Source: Pedobacter fastidiosus
GTDB lineage: Bacteria; Bacteroidota; Bacteroidia; Sphingobacteriales; Sphingobacteriaceae
Assembly (NCBI RefSeq): GCF_014306625.1
Contig: NZ_JACRYL010000003.1
Coordinates: forward strand, 91,132-155,131
Length of the DNA stretch: 64,000 nt
Reading direction: 5' to 3'
The translations under genes were made by a program, and so were the position numbers. Under the pieces are notes generated by a model. The model searched no databases. It was given only the letters and a program-made list of their open reading frames with translations, and was not told the origin of the DNA. Below are positions 16,683 to 26,228 of this stretch, in pieces. The stretch's first letter is position 1. Each line of letters starts with the position of its first letter.

Positions 16683-18587
16683 ATGCCGATTCCATCCTAT
16701 TTTAAAAATGCATTTCTTTATACTATTGTAATCTTCGGATTTACAATTTCAGGCTTAAAGGCACAACAAATTGTTGAAGTGCAAGATTCTGTTCCCCAAC
16801 ATATTTTTACTTTTAAACAAATTGAGGTTGTTGAAGATGCAAATGGCAAACTTTCTTTTGATGAGGTTAAAAGCGAAAAATTTGAGAAACAATTTAAGGC
16901 AAGCTTAACGAGTACACCTCAAACTAAAGAACTTAATAAAACCTATTGGTTTCGGATAAAAATCAAGAAAAATGATTTGGCGAAAAAACCTTTTATTTTA
17001 GAGTTTTTTGATCAAACCATTGATCACATTACCGCTTACATTCCTCAAAGCGACAACAGGTTTAAAGTAGAAGAACTTGGTGATGCAAACGAATTTAACA
17101 AGCGTTTAATTCATCACAAAAACTTTGAAATTCCAATTGAGAATAAGGGAAATGAAATACAAACCTATTATTTCAAAATAAAATCCTCACAGATTTCTGA
17201 TGTGATCATTGTGCTCAGAACTGCCGAATGGTTTATTTCTTATGCATTAGATGAATATTTCTACTTCGGCATTTTTTATGGAATGATCCTCGTTTTCAGT
17301 TTTTATAACCTGATTATGTTCATCGCCATTAGGCAAAAGCAATACCTATATTATGTACTTTATAATTTAAGTGTTGGCTTTTTTGAGATGAGTACCGATG
17401 GAATTGCTTATCAGTACTTATGGCCAAATGCGCCCGCTTGGAATCAAGTTGCCTATGCTTTTGCACTCTGTGCTACGAGTGTATTCGCGCTCCTTTTTAC
17501 CAGAGAATTGCTTTTCGTAAAGGCTAAAGCACCGAAATTAAATAGACTCATCCTTGGAGTAATTGCTTTTAGATTGGCATTTTTCGTGTATTGCTATTTA
17601 TTTGATCAGACTTTATTCAGTTATAAATTTATTGAGGCTGTGCCCCTTTCGGTTGCTTTCTTTACAGGGATTTACATTTATAAAAATGGCTATCAGCCCG
17701 CACGTTTCTTCGTTTTGGGCTACAGTTTCTTATTTGCCGGCTTTACACTCAAGTTTTTGATTATGCTCGGCATTGGCTGGTTAAACTTTGGCGCAGTTAG
17801 TTATTACAGCTTGAGCTTTTGTTTCGTGCTAGAAATGGTTTTCCTATCCTTTGCTATCGGAGATAAGGTTCGGATTTTGAAAATGAAAAAGGATAAAGCT
17901 CAGCAAAAAATCATCAGGCAGATGGCTGTTAATGCTAAGCTAAAAGATACATTAAACCTCGAATTAGAAAGTAAGGTTGAGGAACGCACGCGTGAGGTTT
18001 ACCACAAATCTTTGATCATCGAAAGTAAAAACCAAGCATTAGAAGAGGTAAACTTGCTCTTACAACAACAGGCAGAAGAAATATCTAGGATGAATGTTTT
18101 GTTGGAACATGATAATATTGAACTCCAAACTAATGTAGAAAAAGTTACCCGCGATCGTGTAATGAATACCGAGGTTGATTTTGAGGAGTTTAGTAAAATT
18201 TATCCCGATAAGGAAAGTTGCTATGAGTTTTTAGCCGAACTGAAATGGGCAAACGGTTATCACTGTAAAAAGTGCAGTAACGATCATTACTTTAATGGGC
18301 ATATTTTACATAGCCGTAGATGCAGTAAATGTGGTTACGAAGAGTCGGTTACAACCTATACCATTTTTCATAATATGCGGATTCCGATTAATAAAGCCTT
18401 CTATATGATTTTTCTAATCTATTCATCAAAAGGAAAAATATCATCGCATAAATTATCTGAGCTTTTATCGATTAGGCAAAGCACCTGTTGGACCTTTGGT
18501 GCCCGCATAAAAAAGGTAATGGAAGACAGGAAGAAAACACTAAAAAAATCAGCAAAAAATGGCTGGAGCCAGCTTGTAATTGAATAA
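16683..18587 (+). CDS. 7TM-DISM receptor fused to an IS1595-type zinc-ribbon/HTH transposase end
   Basis: A 634-residue fusion protein. It has a signal peptide (about 6-27), a 7TMR-DISM extracellular sensor domain (about 30-175), seven membrane helices (about 190-395), a cytoplasmic coiled coil (about 400-490) and a C-terminal segment (about 500-620). That segment matches the N-terminal part of IS1595-family transposases. Its zinc ribbon has Cys528, Cys531, Cys547 and Cys550 (CKKC and CSKC), followed by an HTH-like stretch (SSHKLSELLSIRQSTCWTFGARIKKVM). The DDE catalytic domain is absent, so it cannot be a working transposase. DISM receptors normally end in kinase, cyclase or HTH outputs, so the transposase end may serve as a DNA-binding output tethered to the membrane. 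I start at ATG 16683, since the upstream TTG lies in the -7 element. It lies downstream of a two-component pair and upstream of a SusC gene. Confidence 0.85.
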   Translation: MPIPSYFKNAFLYTIVIFGFTISGLKAQQIVEVQDSVPQHIFTFKQIEVVEDANGKLSFDEVKSEKFEKQFKASLTSTPQTKELNKTYWFRIKIKKNDLAKKPFILEFFDQTIDHITAYIPQSDNRFKVEELGDANEFNKRLIHHKNFEIPIENKGNEIQTYYFKIKSSQISDVIIVLRTAEWFISYALDEYFYFGIFYGMILVFSFYNLIMFIAIRQKQYLYYVLYNLSVGFFEMSTDGIAYQYLWPNAPAWNQVAYAFALCATSVFALLFTRELLFVKAKAPKLNRLILGVIAFRLAFFVYCYLFDQTLFSYKFIEAVPLSVAFFTGIYIYKNGYQPARFFVLGYSFLFAGFTLKFLIMLGIGWLNFGAVSYYSLSFCFVLEMVFLSFAIGDKVRILKMKKDKAQQKIIRQMAVNAKLKDTLNLELESKVEERTREVYHKSLIIESKNQALEEVNLLLQQQAEEISRMNVLLEHDNIELQTNVEKVTRDRVMNTEVDFEEFSKIYPDKESCYEFLAELKWANGYHCKKCSNDHYFNGHILHSRRCSKCGYEESVTTYTIFHNMRIPINKAFYMIFLIYSSKGKISSHKLSELLSIRQSTCWTFGARIKKVMEDRKKTLKKSAKNGWSQLVIE

Positions 18588-18879
18588 AATAGTCTCATTT
18601 CTTCGTCACAAATGCGTTATCGAAAACATTTTTTTGATTAAAAACGATAGGTATCCAAGCGTATCAATTCGCTTCCGCTTGGCTCAATCATTAGATAGCT
18701 TAAACGCTGATAATCAAGCTGAAACTATAGAAAATAGTTACGGTATTAAAGCGTATCGATTTTAACACAAAATGCTAATTATCAATTAGTTAACTAAAAA
18801 TAATTATATATAAAGCTTGTTTATTACGTTAAATCGGTGTTAACTTTACCTCATATTAATTTTAATCAGAGCAAAAATT

Positions 18880-21792
18880 ATGAGAAAAAAGTTTACATTG
18901 CTTATTGTATGTATTCTTTGTGCCATCTCGGTGAGTATGGCCCAGAATATTACTGTAAAGGGTCTGGTAAAAGACCAAAAGGGACTGCCACTACCTGGCG
19001 TTTCTGTTAAAATAAAAGGAACCAACCAAGGTGCTTCCACGGCAGACAATGGTTCATTTACGATTAGTGCCCCACAAAATTCGACATTAGAGTTTACTTT
19101 TATAGGTTATAAAACAGTTGAAGAGGCTGTAAATAATCGTAATACGGTAAGCGTAACCCTGTCTGATGACAACCAACAACTGAATGAAGTTGTGGTGATT
19201 GGTTATGGTACTACAACCAAAAAAGATTTAACAACTGCTGTTGTTTCGTTATCTGCAAAAGATATCGAAAATCAACCGGTTACAAATCCACTTCAAGCCA
19301 TACAGGGTAAAGCTGCAGGGGTTCAAATCAGTTCTCAGTCTGGTAAACCTGGTTCGGGTGTTTCCATTACAATTCGTGGTAATACTTCAATTAATGCATC
19401 TAATAGCCCATTGTATGTTATTGATGGAGTTACATCGAGAGATGCGAGTTTCTTAAATCCTATTGATATTGAAAGCTTAGTAATTTTAAAAGATGCTTCT
19501 GCTGCTGCAATTTACGGATCGAGCGGTGCGAACGGTGTTATTTTAATTACCACTAAAAAAGGAAGCTCTGATAAAATTAGAGTAGGCTTTAATGCTTTTA
19601 CAGGTTTTTCTAACTTGTGGCAGAAACAAGAGGTATTAAACAGAGATCAATACATCGCATTGATGAAGGAATTAGGTTATGATACAAATGGTTTAGGCAA
19701 CGAAAACACCGATTGGCAAGATTTAACCTTTGGCACCGGAACTCAAAATAGTTATCAGGCATCAGTTTCTGGAGGTATTAAAGGTGGTGTATATTCATTC
19801 TCTACAGGTTACCAACAAGATAAAGGTGTAGTAAATCCGGCTCAATTAGATAAATATACTGCACACTTTAATGGTTCGCAAAACATTACCAAATGGTTAA
19901 AATTAACGGGTAACGCTGCAATAACGCAAAGCAACTCTATTGATGTTAGCGATAATGCGAACGTTGCAAGAGGTGGAACAATTTTATCTGCGCTAACTAC
20001 TCCGCCAACAATTGGTGTTTATGCGGCAAACGGAACATACGCTTTCAATCCATATAAAGGTGGTTCAGAAAATCCTGTTGCGAATGCTATGGCTGCGAAA
20101 AACAGCAGTAGAAATTTCAGATTTTTAGGTGCATTTGCTGCCGAGGTGAAATTTACGCCAGCATTCTCTTTCAAATCAAGCATCAGTACAAACAATAACG
20201 ATAATCGTTATTCGTATTTTATCGATCCTTATTCTACTGATTATGGTAGAGCTCAAAAAGGGGTTAGAAATGCAAACTTTAGTACAGACCGAGTATGGTT
20301 AAATGAGAACATTTTAAACTACACTAAAAATGTGGGTAAAAATGCATTTACTGCAACTGGTGGTATGACTTTACAAGAATCGAAATATTACTATTTAGGT
20401 TACAATGAGCAGAATTTCATTGGCACTAACGGTCAGCTTTTAGATAGAGGAACATCAATCCCTGTTCAATTACCAACAGCTTCGCAATGGTCTAAACGTT
20501 CTTATTTAGCTCGTTTAACTTATGCCTACGATAGCAAATATTTATTTAGCACCAATTTTAGAGCAGATGGTTCATCTCGCTTCGGTTCGGAAAACAAATA
20601 TGGTTACTTTCCATCGGCATCAGTTGGATGGAGAATTTCTGGAGAGAATTTCTTAAAAGATGTTAAGGCAATTAATGATTTAAAATTAAGAGCAAGTTGG
20701 GGTAAAGTTGGCAACGATGAAGGTATTGGAGATTATTCTTATCTAGAATTGTATACACCAACTACGCAAGGATCGTATGTATTCTCTCAATTGCCAAACG
20801 CAGGCTTGAAATGGGAAGAGACTACTCAAACCAATATAGGTTTAGATTTAACGATGTTTAATAGCCGTATCGTTTTCACTGCTGATGCATATTTGAAAAA
20901 GACTAAAGATTTATTAATTAACCAACCACTTCCAAATTCTATTGGTTTCGGTAGCATTGCAAGCAATGTTGGTAATATGGAAAATAAAGGTTTAGAGTTT
21001 GTTTTATCAACCAAAAACATTGTTCATGATAAGTTTACCTGGAACACAGACCTTAACTTCTCATTAAACCGCAACAAAGTAACCAGTTTAGGGAGCCGAG
21101 TTGGATCGATTAATTTTGGTGGAATCTACGAGCGTGATGCAGCAATCAGAGTTGTTCCAGGCCGTCCGCTTGGAAGTTTCTATGGTTATGTTTCAAACGG
21201 CGTTGATCCTCAAACAGGAAATATCGTTTATCAAGATTTAAACGGTGATGGCGCAATTACTGCTGATGATAGAACGTTTATCGGATCTGCGCAACCAAAA
21301 TTCACCTATGGTGTTAACAATACATTTACTTACGGCAACTTTGGTTTAAACTTCTTATTCCAAGGCGTTCAAGGTAACGATATGTTTAACGCATCTAGAA
21401 TGGAACTTGAAGGCATGAATGATTCGAAAAATCAATCGGCTGTTGTTTTAAATAGATGGACTACTCCTGGACAGATTACTGATGTTCCGAAAGCAATTAA
21501 AGATAATAGTAGCAATACGCTAACCTCTAGCCGTTTTGTGGAAGATGGTTCATACTTGCGTTTAAAAACAGCTACATTCTCTTACAACTTTGGAACAATG
21601 AGTTTGGGCAAATTGAAAATGAGTAAATTTATGATTTATGCCAGCGCTTATAACTTGTTAACGTTTACCAACTATACTGGATTTGATCCAGAGGTTAATC
21701 AAAACTCAGCAAACGGACCATCAATGGGGATCGATTATGGTACTTATCCTCAATCAAGAACATTTATATTCGGTGTTAACGTAGGCTTTTAA
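18880..21792 (+). CDS. SusC/RagA-family TonB-linked outer-membrane transporter (PUL 1)
   Basis: A 970-residue transporter that imports glycan fragments across the outer membrane with its SusD partner. It has a signal peptide (about 1-21, ending SMAQ), a carboxypeptidase-regulatory-like domain (about 24-100) and the SusC box VVVIGYGT near 107-114. The plug follows (about 115-225, with GVQISSQSGKPGSG and PLYVIDGV), then the beta-barrel to a C-terminal NVGF. No STN domain is present, so no FecIR-type signalling is expected. SusD and a GH30 enzyme follow directly. The 292 bp upstream hold no further gene. Confidence 0.95.
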   Translation: MRKKFTLLIVCILCAISVSMAQNITVKGLVKDQKGLPLPGVSVKIKGTNQGASTADNGSFTISAPQNSTLEFTFIGYKTVEEAVNNRNTVSVTLSDDNQQLNEVVVIGYGTTTKKDLTTAVVSLSAKDIENQPVTNPLQAIQGKAAGVQISSQSGKPGSGVSITIRGNTSINASNSPLYVIDGVTSRDASFLNPIDIESLVILKDASAAAIYGSSGANGVILITTKKGSSDKIRVGFNAFTGFSNLWQKQEVLNRDQYIALMKELGYDTNGLGNENTDWQDLTFGTGTQNSYQASVSGGIKGGVYSFSTGYQQDKGVVNPAQLDKYTAHFNGSQNITKWLKLTGNAAITQSNSIDVSDNANVARGGTILSALTTPPTIGVYAANGTYAFNPYKGGSENPVANAMAAKNSSRNFRFLGAFAAEVKFTPAFSFKSSISTNNNDNRYSYFIDPYSTDYGRAQKGVRNANFSTDRVWLNENILNYTKNVGKNAFTATGGMTLQESKYYYLGYNEQNFIGTNGQLLDRGTSIPVQLPTASQWSKRSYLARLTYAYDSKYLFSTNFRADGSSRFGSENKYGYFPSASVGWRISGENFLKDVKAINDLKLRASWGKVGNDEGIGDYSYLELYTPTTQGSYVFSQLPNAGLKWEETTQTNIGLDLTMFNSRIVFTADAYLKKTKDLLINQPLPNSIGFGSIASNVGNMENKGLEFVLSTKNIVHDKFTWNTDLNFSLNRNKVTSLGSRVGSINFGGIYERDAAIRVVPGRPLGSFYGYVSNGVDPQTGNIVYQDLNGDGAITADDRTFIGSAQPKFTYGVNNTFTYGNFGLNFLFQGVQGNDMFNASRMELEGMNDSKNQSAVVLNRWTTPGQITDVPKAIKDNSSNTLTSSRFVEDGSYLRLKTATFSYNFGTMSLGKLKMSKFMIYASAYNLLTFTNYTGFDPEVNQNSANGPSMGIDYGTYPQSRTFIFGVNVGF

Positions 21793-21803
21793 TTTAGAAA
21801 ACA

Positions 21804-23219
21804 ATGAAACTTAAAATATATTCATTAATCGCGGCAAGCACCATTACATTGGCATTAAGCAGCTGCAAAAAAGATTTCTTAGATCAAACCCCTATTACAC
21901 AAGTTGGGCCCGATGTAGCTTTTGCTGATGCAGCGGCAGCAGAGAAATTAATTCAAGGTGCTTATGATGGTATGTATAACGATTACCACATTTGGGATTA
22001 TATGACAAACGGCGACGTAAGATCAGATAATGCCTATGCAGGTGGAGATAATCCAGCAAACATCCAGTTAGATTTGTTTACTGTTAATTCTACAAATGGA
22101 AACGTAACCAGAGATTGGAACTCTTTATATAGCGATATTAAAAACTGTAATCTAATTTTAACTAATGTTCCAAACATTCAGGATGCGAAGCTTGATGCTG
22201 GAGATAGAAGAAAGCAGATTCTGGCTGAAGCGAGCATTTTAAGAGCATATATGTACTTCAATTTGGTTAGAACTTGGGGTTCGGTTCCGTTGGTTGTTAA
22301 AGTACCAACAAATGATTCGGAATTTTATCCATCTAAAGCAAGTGTTGATGCAATTTATGCGCAAATAATTACCGATTTGGAATACGGTGCTGCCAATGCA
22401 CGTTCATCTGCACCAAATAAAGGTATTATGACTAAAGGTGTGGCAAATGCATTACTTGCGAAGGTTTATGCTTCTAAAGCTACTCCAGATTGGGCTAAAG
22501 TAAGCACCTATTGTGATGCGGTTATCAATGGAGGTTATTCGTTAATTTCTAACTATGATTTCCTTTGGGATTCTAACCACAAAAACAATTCAGAGGCCAT
22601 TTGGGAAATGCAGTACGATGGTTACGGCGGTTTACACGGTAACTGGATGCCGAGTGTTCTTGTTGGTACGGGATGGAAAAGATTTAATACACCATCGAAT
22701 GATTTAGCAAAAGCATTTGATAATGAAGGCGATGCAGTTCGTAAAGCTTCGAGTATCAAATTTAATAACGTAGTATCTGAAGGCTGGAGCGATTCTTATT
22801 GGTCTAAAACTAGCTACCCATATATCAATAAATATCGTGCTGATGATAAATCTGACAACTATATTTTGAGATTAGCCGATATTATGCTTTTAAAAGCGGA
22901 GGCTTTAAATGAATTAAGTGCTGGTGGATGGTCCTCTGCTGCAACGATTATAAACACAATCCGTGGCCGTGTGAAGTTAGGTATTACATCAGCAACTGAT
23001 CAAGCAAGCATGCGTTTAGCAATTGAAAAAGAACGTCGTTTAGAACTGGCTTTTGAAGGCCAACGTTGGTTCGATTTATTAAGAACTAACAGAGCGATGG
23101 CTGTAATGAATGCCCAGACAGATGGTGCTGGTGCAAATTTAAATTACAATGTTACTGCCGGAAAACTATATTTCCCGATTCCGCAGGATGAACTAGACAA
23201 AAACCCTAACGTACGTTAG
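21804..23219 (+). CDS. SusD/RagB-family glycan-binding lipoprotein (PUL 1)
   Basis: A surface lipoprotein of 471 residues that binds glycan and lids the SusC barrel. The lipobox LSSC puts the lipidated cysteine at residue 21. The SusD fold is recognisable from the N-terminal KDFLDQTP, the ILAEASILRAYMYFNLVRTWG segment and the C-terminal RLELAFEGQRWFDLLRT and FPIPQDELDKNP motifs. It starts 11 bp after susC. The next gene, a GH30 enzyme, is separated by about 320 bp holding hairpins. Confidence 0.95.
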   Translation: MKLKIYSLIAASTITLALSSCKKDFLDQTPITQVGPDVAFADAAAAEKLIQGAYDGMYNDYHIWDYMTNGDVRSDNAYAGGDNPANIQLDLFTVNSTNGNVTRDWNSLYSDIKNCNLILTNVPNIQDAKLDAGDRRKQILAEASILRAYMYFNLVRTWGSVPLVVKVPTNDSEFYPSKASVDAIYAQIITDLEYGAANARSSAPNKGIMTKGVANALLAKVYASKATPDWAKVSTYCDAVINGGYSLISNYDFLWDSNHKNNSEAIWEMQYDGYGGLHGNWMPSVLVGTGWKRFNTPSNDLAKAFDNEGDAVRKASSIKFNNVVSEGWSDSYWSKTSYPYINKYRADDKSDNYILRLADIMLLKAEALNELSAGGWSSAATIINTIRGRVKLGITSATDQASMRLAIEKERRLELAFEGQRWFDLLRTNRAMAVMNAQTDGAGANLNYNVTAGKLYFPIPQDELDKNPNVR

Positions 23220-23541
23220 TTTCTTTAAATAAATCAAAGGCGGCGTTAGTCGCCTTTGATTTATAAATACCTTTTACAAAGACCATTTGCATGCTACATT
23301 TTTAAAAGTAGTAAACCTAAAATGTTTTTCTAAATCAATACTGAGGTCGAAAATTCAAAGTTGAGATTGGCCCATCAGAAAAGAGTTTTAATTACACAAA
23401 TTAAACCTTCTGCCATTTGGCAGAGCATATTGCTTGTTCCAGTTTTCTGGAGCAAGCCTTATTTCAATTATTCATTATCGCATTATTTTCTTTAAAAAAT
23501 CTATGAGGAATACCCTAAAATCTCTAACCAAAACCATAATT
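23220..23541 (+). other. Intergenic region with three hairpins between susD and GH30
   Basis: No gene is visible here. A perfect 12-bp stem (23231-23242 with 23251-23262) follows susD but lacks a long T-run. A short stem (CTGCCA/TGGCAG) lies at 23410-23423. An 11-bp stem with one wobble (23432-23442 with 23447-23457) sits just upstream of the GH30 gene. They may lower GH30 expression relative to SusCD. An open frame from 23434 runs into GH30, but its first part has no signal-like sequence. Confidence 0.55.
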
Positions 23542-24987
23542 ATGAAACCAATTTACAATTTGGGTACTGCCCTAAGCATCTTAATTGTTGCTTGTGCTTG
23601 CAGTAAAAGTCCGAAGAGTGCAATTACCGAGCAACCACCAGTTTCCACGGAACCTGTGAAAACTGAGGTCGGTTTTTGGCTGACAAAAGGCGATCAATCA
23701 GTTCTATTTAAAAAGCAAAATGTAGCTCTTAATTTTTCAGCAACCACGAATAGTAATCCCACTATTGAAGTTGATCCATCAACTACATTTCAAAGTATAG
23801 ATGGATTTGGTTATACTTTAACAGGTGGAAGTGCAAGTTTAATAAACGCACTTCCGGCAGCGGATAAAGATAAATTGATTAACGAATTGTTCGGAACATC
23901 TGATGATGCAATTGGCGTAAGTTATTTAAGAATCAGCATCGGCGCCTCCGATTTGAGTGCTGCACCATTTACTTATAATGATTTGCCAGATGGCGAAACG
24001 GATGAAGCACTTGCTAAATTTTCCTTGGCCAAAGAACAGGCAGATTTAATTCCTGTACTTAAAAAAATTGTTGCTGTTAATCCTACCATCAAAATTTTGG
24101 GTTCTCCATGGAGTGCACCAATTTGGATGAAAACAAATAAAAATTTTATTGGAGGTAGTTTAAAACCAGAATATTATCAAACCTACGCTAAGTATTTGGT
24201 TAAATATATTCAGGCTATGAAAGCAGAAGGAATTACAATTGATGCCATTACGCCTCAAAATGAACCATTGCACCCGGGCAATAATCCAAGTATGTATATG
24301 GAAGCTTTGGATCAAGCCAACTTTATTAAAACAGCTTTAGGACCAATTTTCCAAACTGCAGGAATCACTACAAAAATAATTGTTTATGATCATAATGCAG
24401 ATAAACCTGAATATCCGATTGCGATATTAAATGATACTGAAGCTAAAAAATATGTTGATGGTTCTGCTTTTCACTTATACGCAGGGAGCATCTCGGCCTT
24501 AACCCAAGTACATAACGCACACCCCGATAAAAATGTTTACTTCACTGAGCAATGGGTTGGAGGGCCAGGCAATTTCTCTGAAGACTTGAAATGGCATGTT
24601 TCTACATTAATTGTTGGTGCTACGCGTAACTGGAGCCGAAATGTTTTGGAGTGGAATTTAGCTGCAGATCCTAATTATAATCCACATACTGATAAAGGTG
24701 GCTGTACAACCTGTTTAGGTGCTATTACTGTTGCCCCTGCGGTGAGTAGGAATGTTGCCTATTATGTTATTGGTCATGCTTCTAAATTCGTAAAACCAGG
24801 TTCGGTTCGTATTGCTTCGAATGTGATTAGCAATTTACAAAACGTAGCTTTTAAAACCCCAGATGGTAAAAATGTTTTGATTGTTTGCAACAACAATAAC
24901 GATGCAACAGTTTTTAATATAAAATACAACGGCAAAATTGTTACCAGTACTTTAGATAAAGGTGCTGTAGCAACTTACGTTTGGTAA
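23542..24987 (+). CDS. Glycoside hydrolase family 30 (glucosylceramidase-like), lipoprotein
   Basis: A secreted (alpha/beta)8 glycosidase of 481 residues. The N-terminus from ATG 23542 is a lipoprotein signal (LSILIVACACS, lipid Cys at 18 or 20). GH30 is identified by GFGYTLTGGSAS, GSPWSAPIWMKTN, acid/base Glu241 in TPQNEP and nucleophile Glu336 in YFTEQWVGG, with a C-terminal beta-sandwich. Family members cleave beta-1,6-glucan, beta-glucosides or beta-xylan. The short beta-sandwich and Trp-rich centre look more like the beta-1,6-glucanase/glucosylceramidase group, but substrate is not certain. An in-frame ATG at 23503 is an alternative start. It ends PUL 1, so the SusCD pair probably imports its products. 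Confidence 0.88.
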   Translation: MKPIYNLGTALSILIVACACSKSPKSAITEQPPVSTEPVKTEVGFWLTKGDQSVLFKKQNVALNFSATTNSNPTIEVDPSTTFQSIDGFGYTLTGGSASLINALPAADKDKLINELFGTSDDAIGVSYLRISIGASDLSAAPFTYNDLPDGETDEALAKFSLAKEQADLIPVLKKIVAVNPTIKILGSPWSAPIWMKTNKNFIGGSLKPEYYQTYAKYLVKYIQAMKAEGITIDAITPQNEPLHPGNNPSMYMEALDQANFIKTALGPIFQTAGITTKIIVYDHNADKPEYPIAILNDTEAKKYVDGSAFHLYAGSISALTQVHNAHPDKNVYFTEQWVGGPGNFSEDLKWHVSTLIVGATRNWSRNVLEWNLAADPNYNPHTDKGGCTTCLGAITVAPAVSRNVAYYVIGHASKFVKPGSVRIASNVISNLQNVAFKTPDGKNVLIVCNNNNDATVFNIKYNGKIVTSTLDKGAVATYVW

Positions 24988-25010
24988 AAACCTAGTTTAA
25001 TTGTTTAGTC

Positions 25011-25036
25011 AGCCTCGCTTATGCGGGGCTTTCTAG
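25011..25036 (+). terminator. Terminator after the GH30 gene
   Basis: An 8-bp stem with one G-U pair (25011-25018 with 25023-25030), a 4-nt loop and a T-rich tail. It closes PUL 1. Confidence 0.6.
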
Positions 25037-25120
25037 TTTTATAGAATTTTATCGAAATTATTTCTAGACCAATCTTGGCAAGGGCTTTGCTTCAAATAAG
25101 AGAATCAATTCTATAATCTA

Positions 25121-25591
25121 ATGAAAAATATCATTCCTATTTTGGCTGTGGCTTCTGCCCTATTGGCATCTTGCCAAAGCAACACCACTAAAACTATAAC
25201 TACTACTGATTCTACAATTATCGCTGATGTAGATACAACTAAAAACTCAAATCAGTGTTTTGTATATATCAAAAATAGAGATACGGCAACACTGAAACTT
25301 ATTACAACAAACAATACAGTATCTGGAGATTTAAGTTATAAGCTTTACGAGAAAGATAAAAATAATGGAGCGATTACCGGAATAGTTAAAGGTGATACCA
25401 TTATTGCAAATTATACTTTTCAATCAGAAGGCATGGCATCTGTTAGACAAGTTGTTTGGCTAAAAAAAGATGGGAAACTTGTAGAAGGGTTTGGAGAATC
25501 GGAGGAAGTTGATGGAAAAATGAAATTTAAAAACATCAGTCAACTCAAGTTTGAAAATTCTATGGAATTTAAACCTGTTGATTGCAAATAA
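25121..25591 (+). CDS. Small lipoprotein of unknown function
   Basis: A protein of 156 residues with a lipoprotein signal (ALLASC, lipid Cys18), a Thr-rich linker (about 20-45) and a compact beta-rich domain. The domain contains NTVSGDLSYKLYEKDKNNG and KGDTIIANYTF, with pattern VSG...G.I.GD.I...Y.F. This resembles small lipocalin/META-like lipoproteins common in Bacteroidota, but I cannot name a family. It is monocistronic, between a terminator and a convergent gene. Confidence 0.75.
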   Translation: MKNIIPILAVASALLASCQSNTTKTITTTDSTIIADVDTTKNSNQCFVYIKNRDTATLKLITTNNTVSGDLSYKLYEKDKNNGAITGIVKGDTIIANYTFQSEGMASVRQVVWLKKDGKLVEGFGESEEVDGKMKFKNISQLKFENSMEFKPVDCK

Positions 25592-25618
25592 AAAAGGGCT
25601 GTGCAGAAGCACAACCCT
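25589..25618 (-). terminator. Rho-independent terminator for the minus-strand lipoprotein gene
   Basis: A 10-bp stem with one mismatch (25595-25604 with 25609-25618) and a 4-nt loop is followed on the minus strand by a T-run. The stem may also end the convergent plus-strand gene. Confidence 0.75.
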
Positions 25619-25638
25619 AATCATATAGAAATTACTAA

Positions 25639-26067
25639 TTACTTTACAGCTTCAGTTGCAGCGGCAGTCCACTCTTGACTCAATTTAGTCATGTAGTCAG
25701 AATATTTTTGAACCTCATCTGGTTTCAATTTGCTTGCCCAAGTTGAAGAACTTTGCGCCCAAGTTGCATACTTTGTACCTAAAGCTTGGATTTCAGTTGC
25801 ATTTTTGCTTTTTAAAGCTGCGATGTATTCATCTTTTAATTTAGCATATTCAGCTAAACCTTTATTAACTTCATCACTAGAAAAAGTAGGTGCATCAGAT
25901 TTAGTTGTAGTTTTCTCAACAACTGTTGTTGAATCTTTTTTAGTAGAATCTGTAACTTCAACTGCAGATGAATCCTTTGAACCTTCTGCCTTTTTAGTGC
26001 TATTACATGATGCTAAAGTTGCAGCGAATAAACCTATTGCCGCAACAGATAAAATTGTTTTTTTCAT
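25639..26067 (-). CDS. Small helical lipoprotein of unknown function
   Basis: A protein of 142 residues with a lipoprotein signal (LASC, lipid Cys21) and a low-complexity Lys/Ser/Thr/Val stretch (about 24-58, with KDSTTVVEKTTTK). A helical C-terminal domain of about 80 residues has regularly spaced Trp/Tyr (KYATWAQSSSTWASKLK). It may be a periplasmic-facing coat or stress lipoprotein; I do not recognise the family. It is monocistronic with its own terminator. Confidence 0.75.
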   Translation of the reverse strand: MKKTILSVAAIGLFAATLASCNSTKKAEGSKDSSAVEVTDSTKKDSTTVVEKTTTKSDAPTFSSDEVNKGLAEYAKLKDEYIAALKSKNATEIQALGTKYATWAQSSSTWASKLKPDEVQKYSDYMTKLSQEWTAAATEAVK

Positions 26068-26228
26068 TATTGTTTGGTTATTTTTTGCTTAACAATATTT
26101 AAATACCATGCCAAAAACAATATCTGCATTAGATCACATTTAAACCATCCATTTAAAAAGTGGGGAAATTAAGTTGGGGAAATTTTTCCACTATTTGGGC
26201 AAAAAATAACCCATATCGAATTGTGGTT

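Noticed and set aside
18580..18765. Open frame after the DISM fusion gene
   Set aside because: It uses a TTG start overlapping the fusion gene's end and has no homology-like features.
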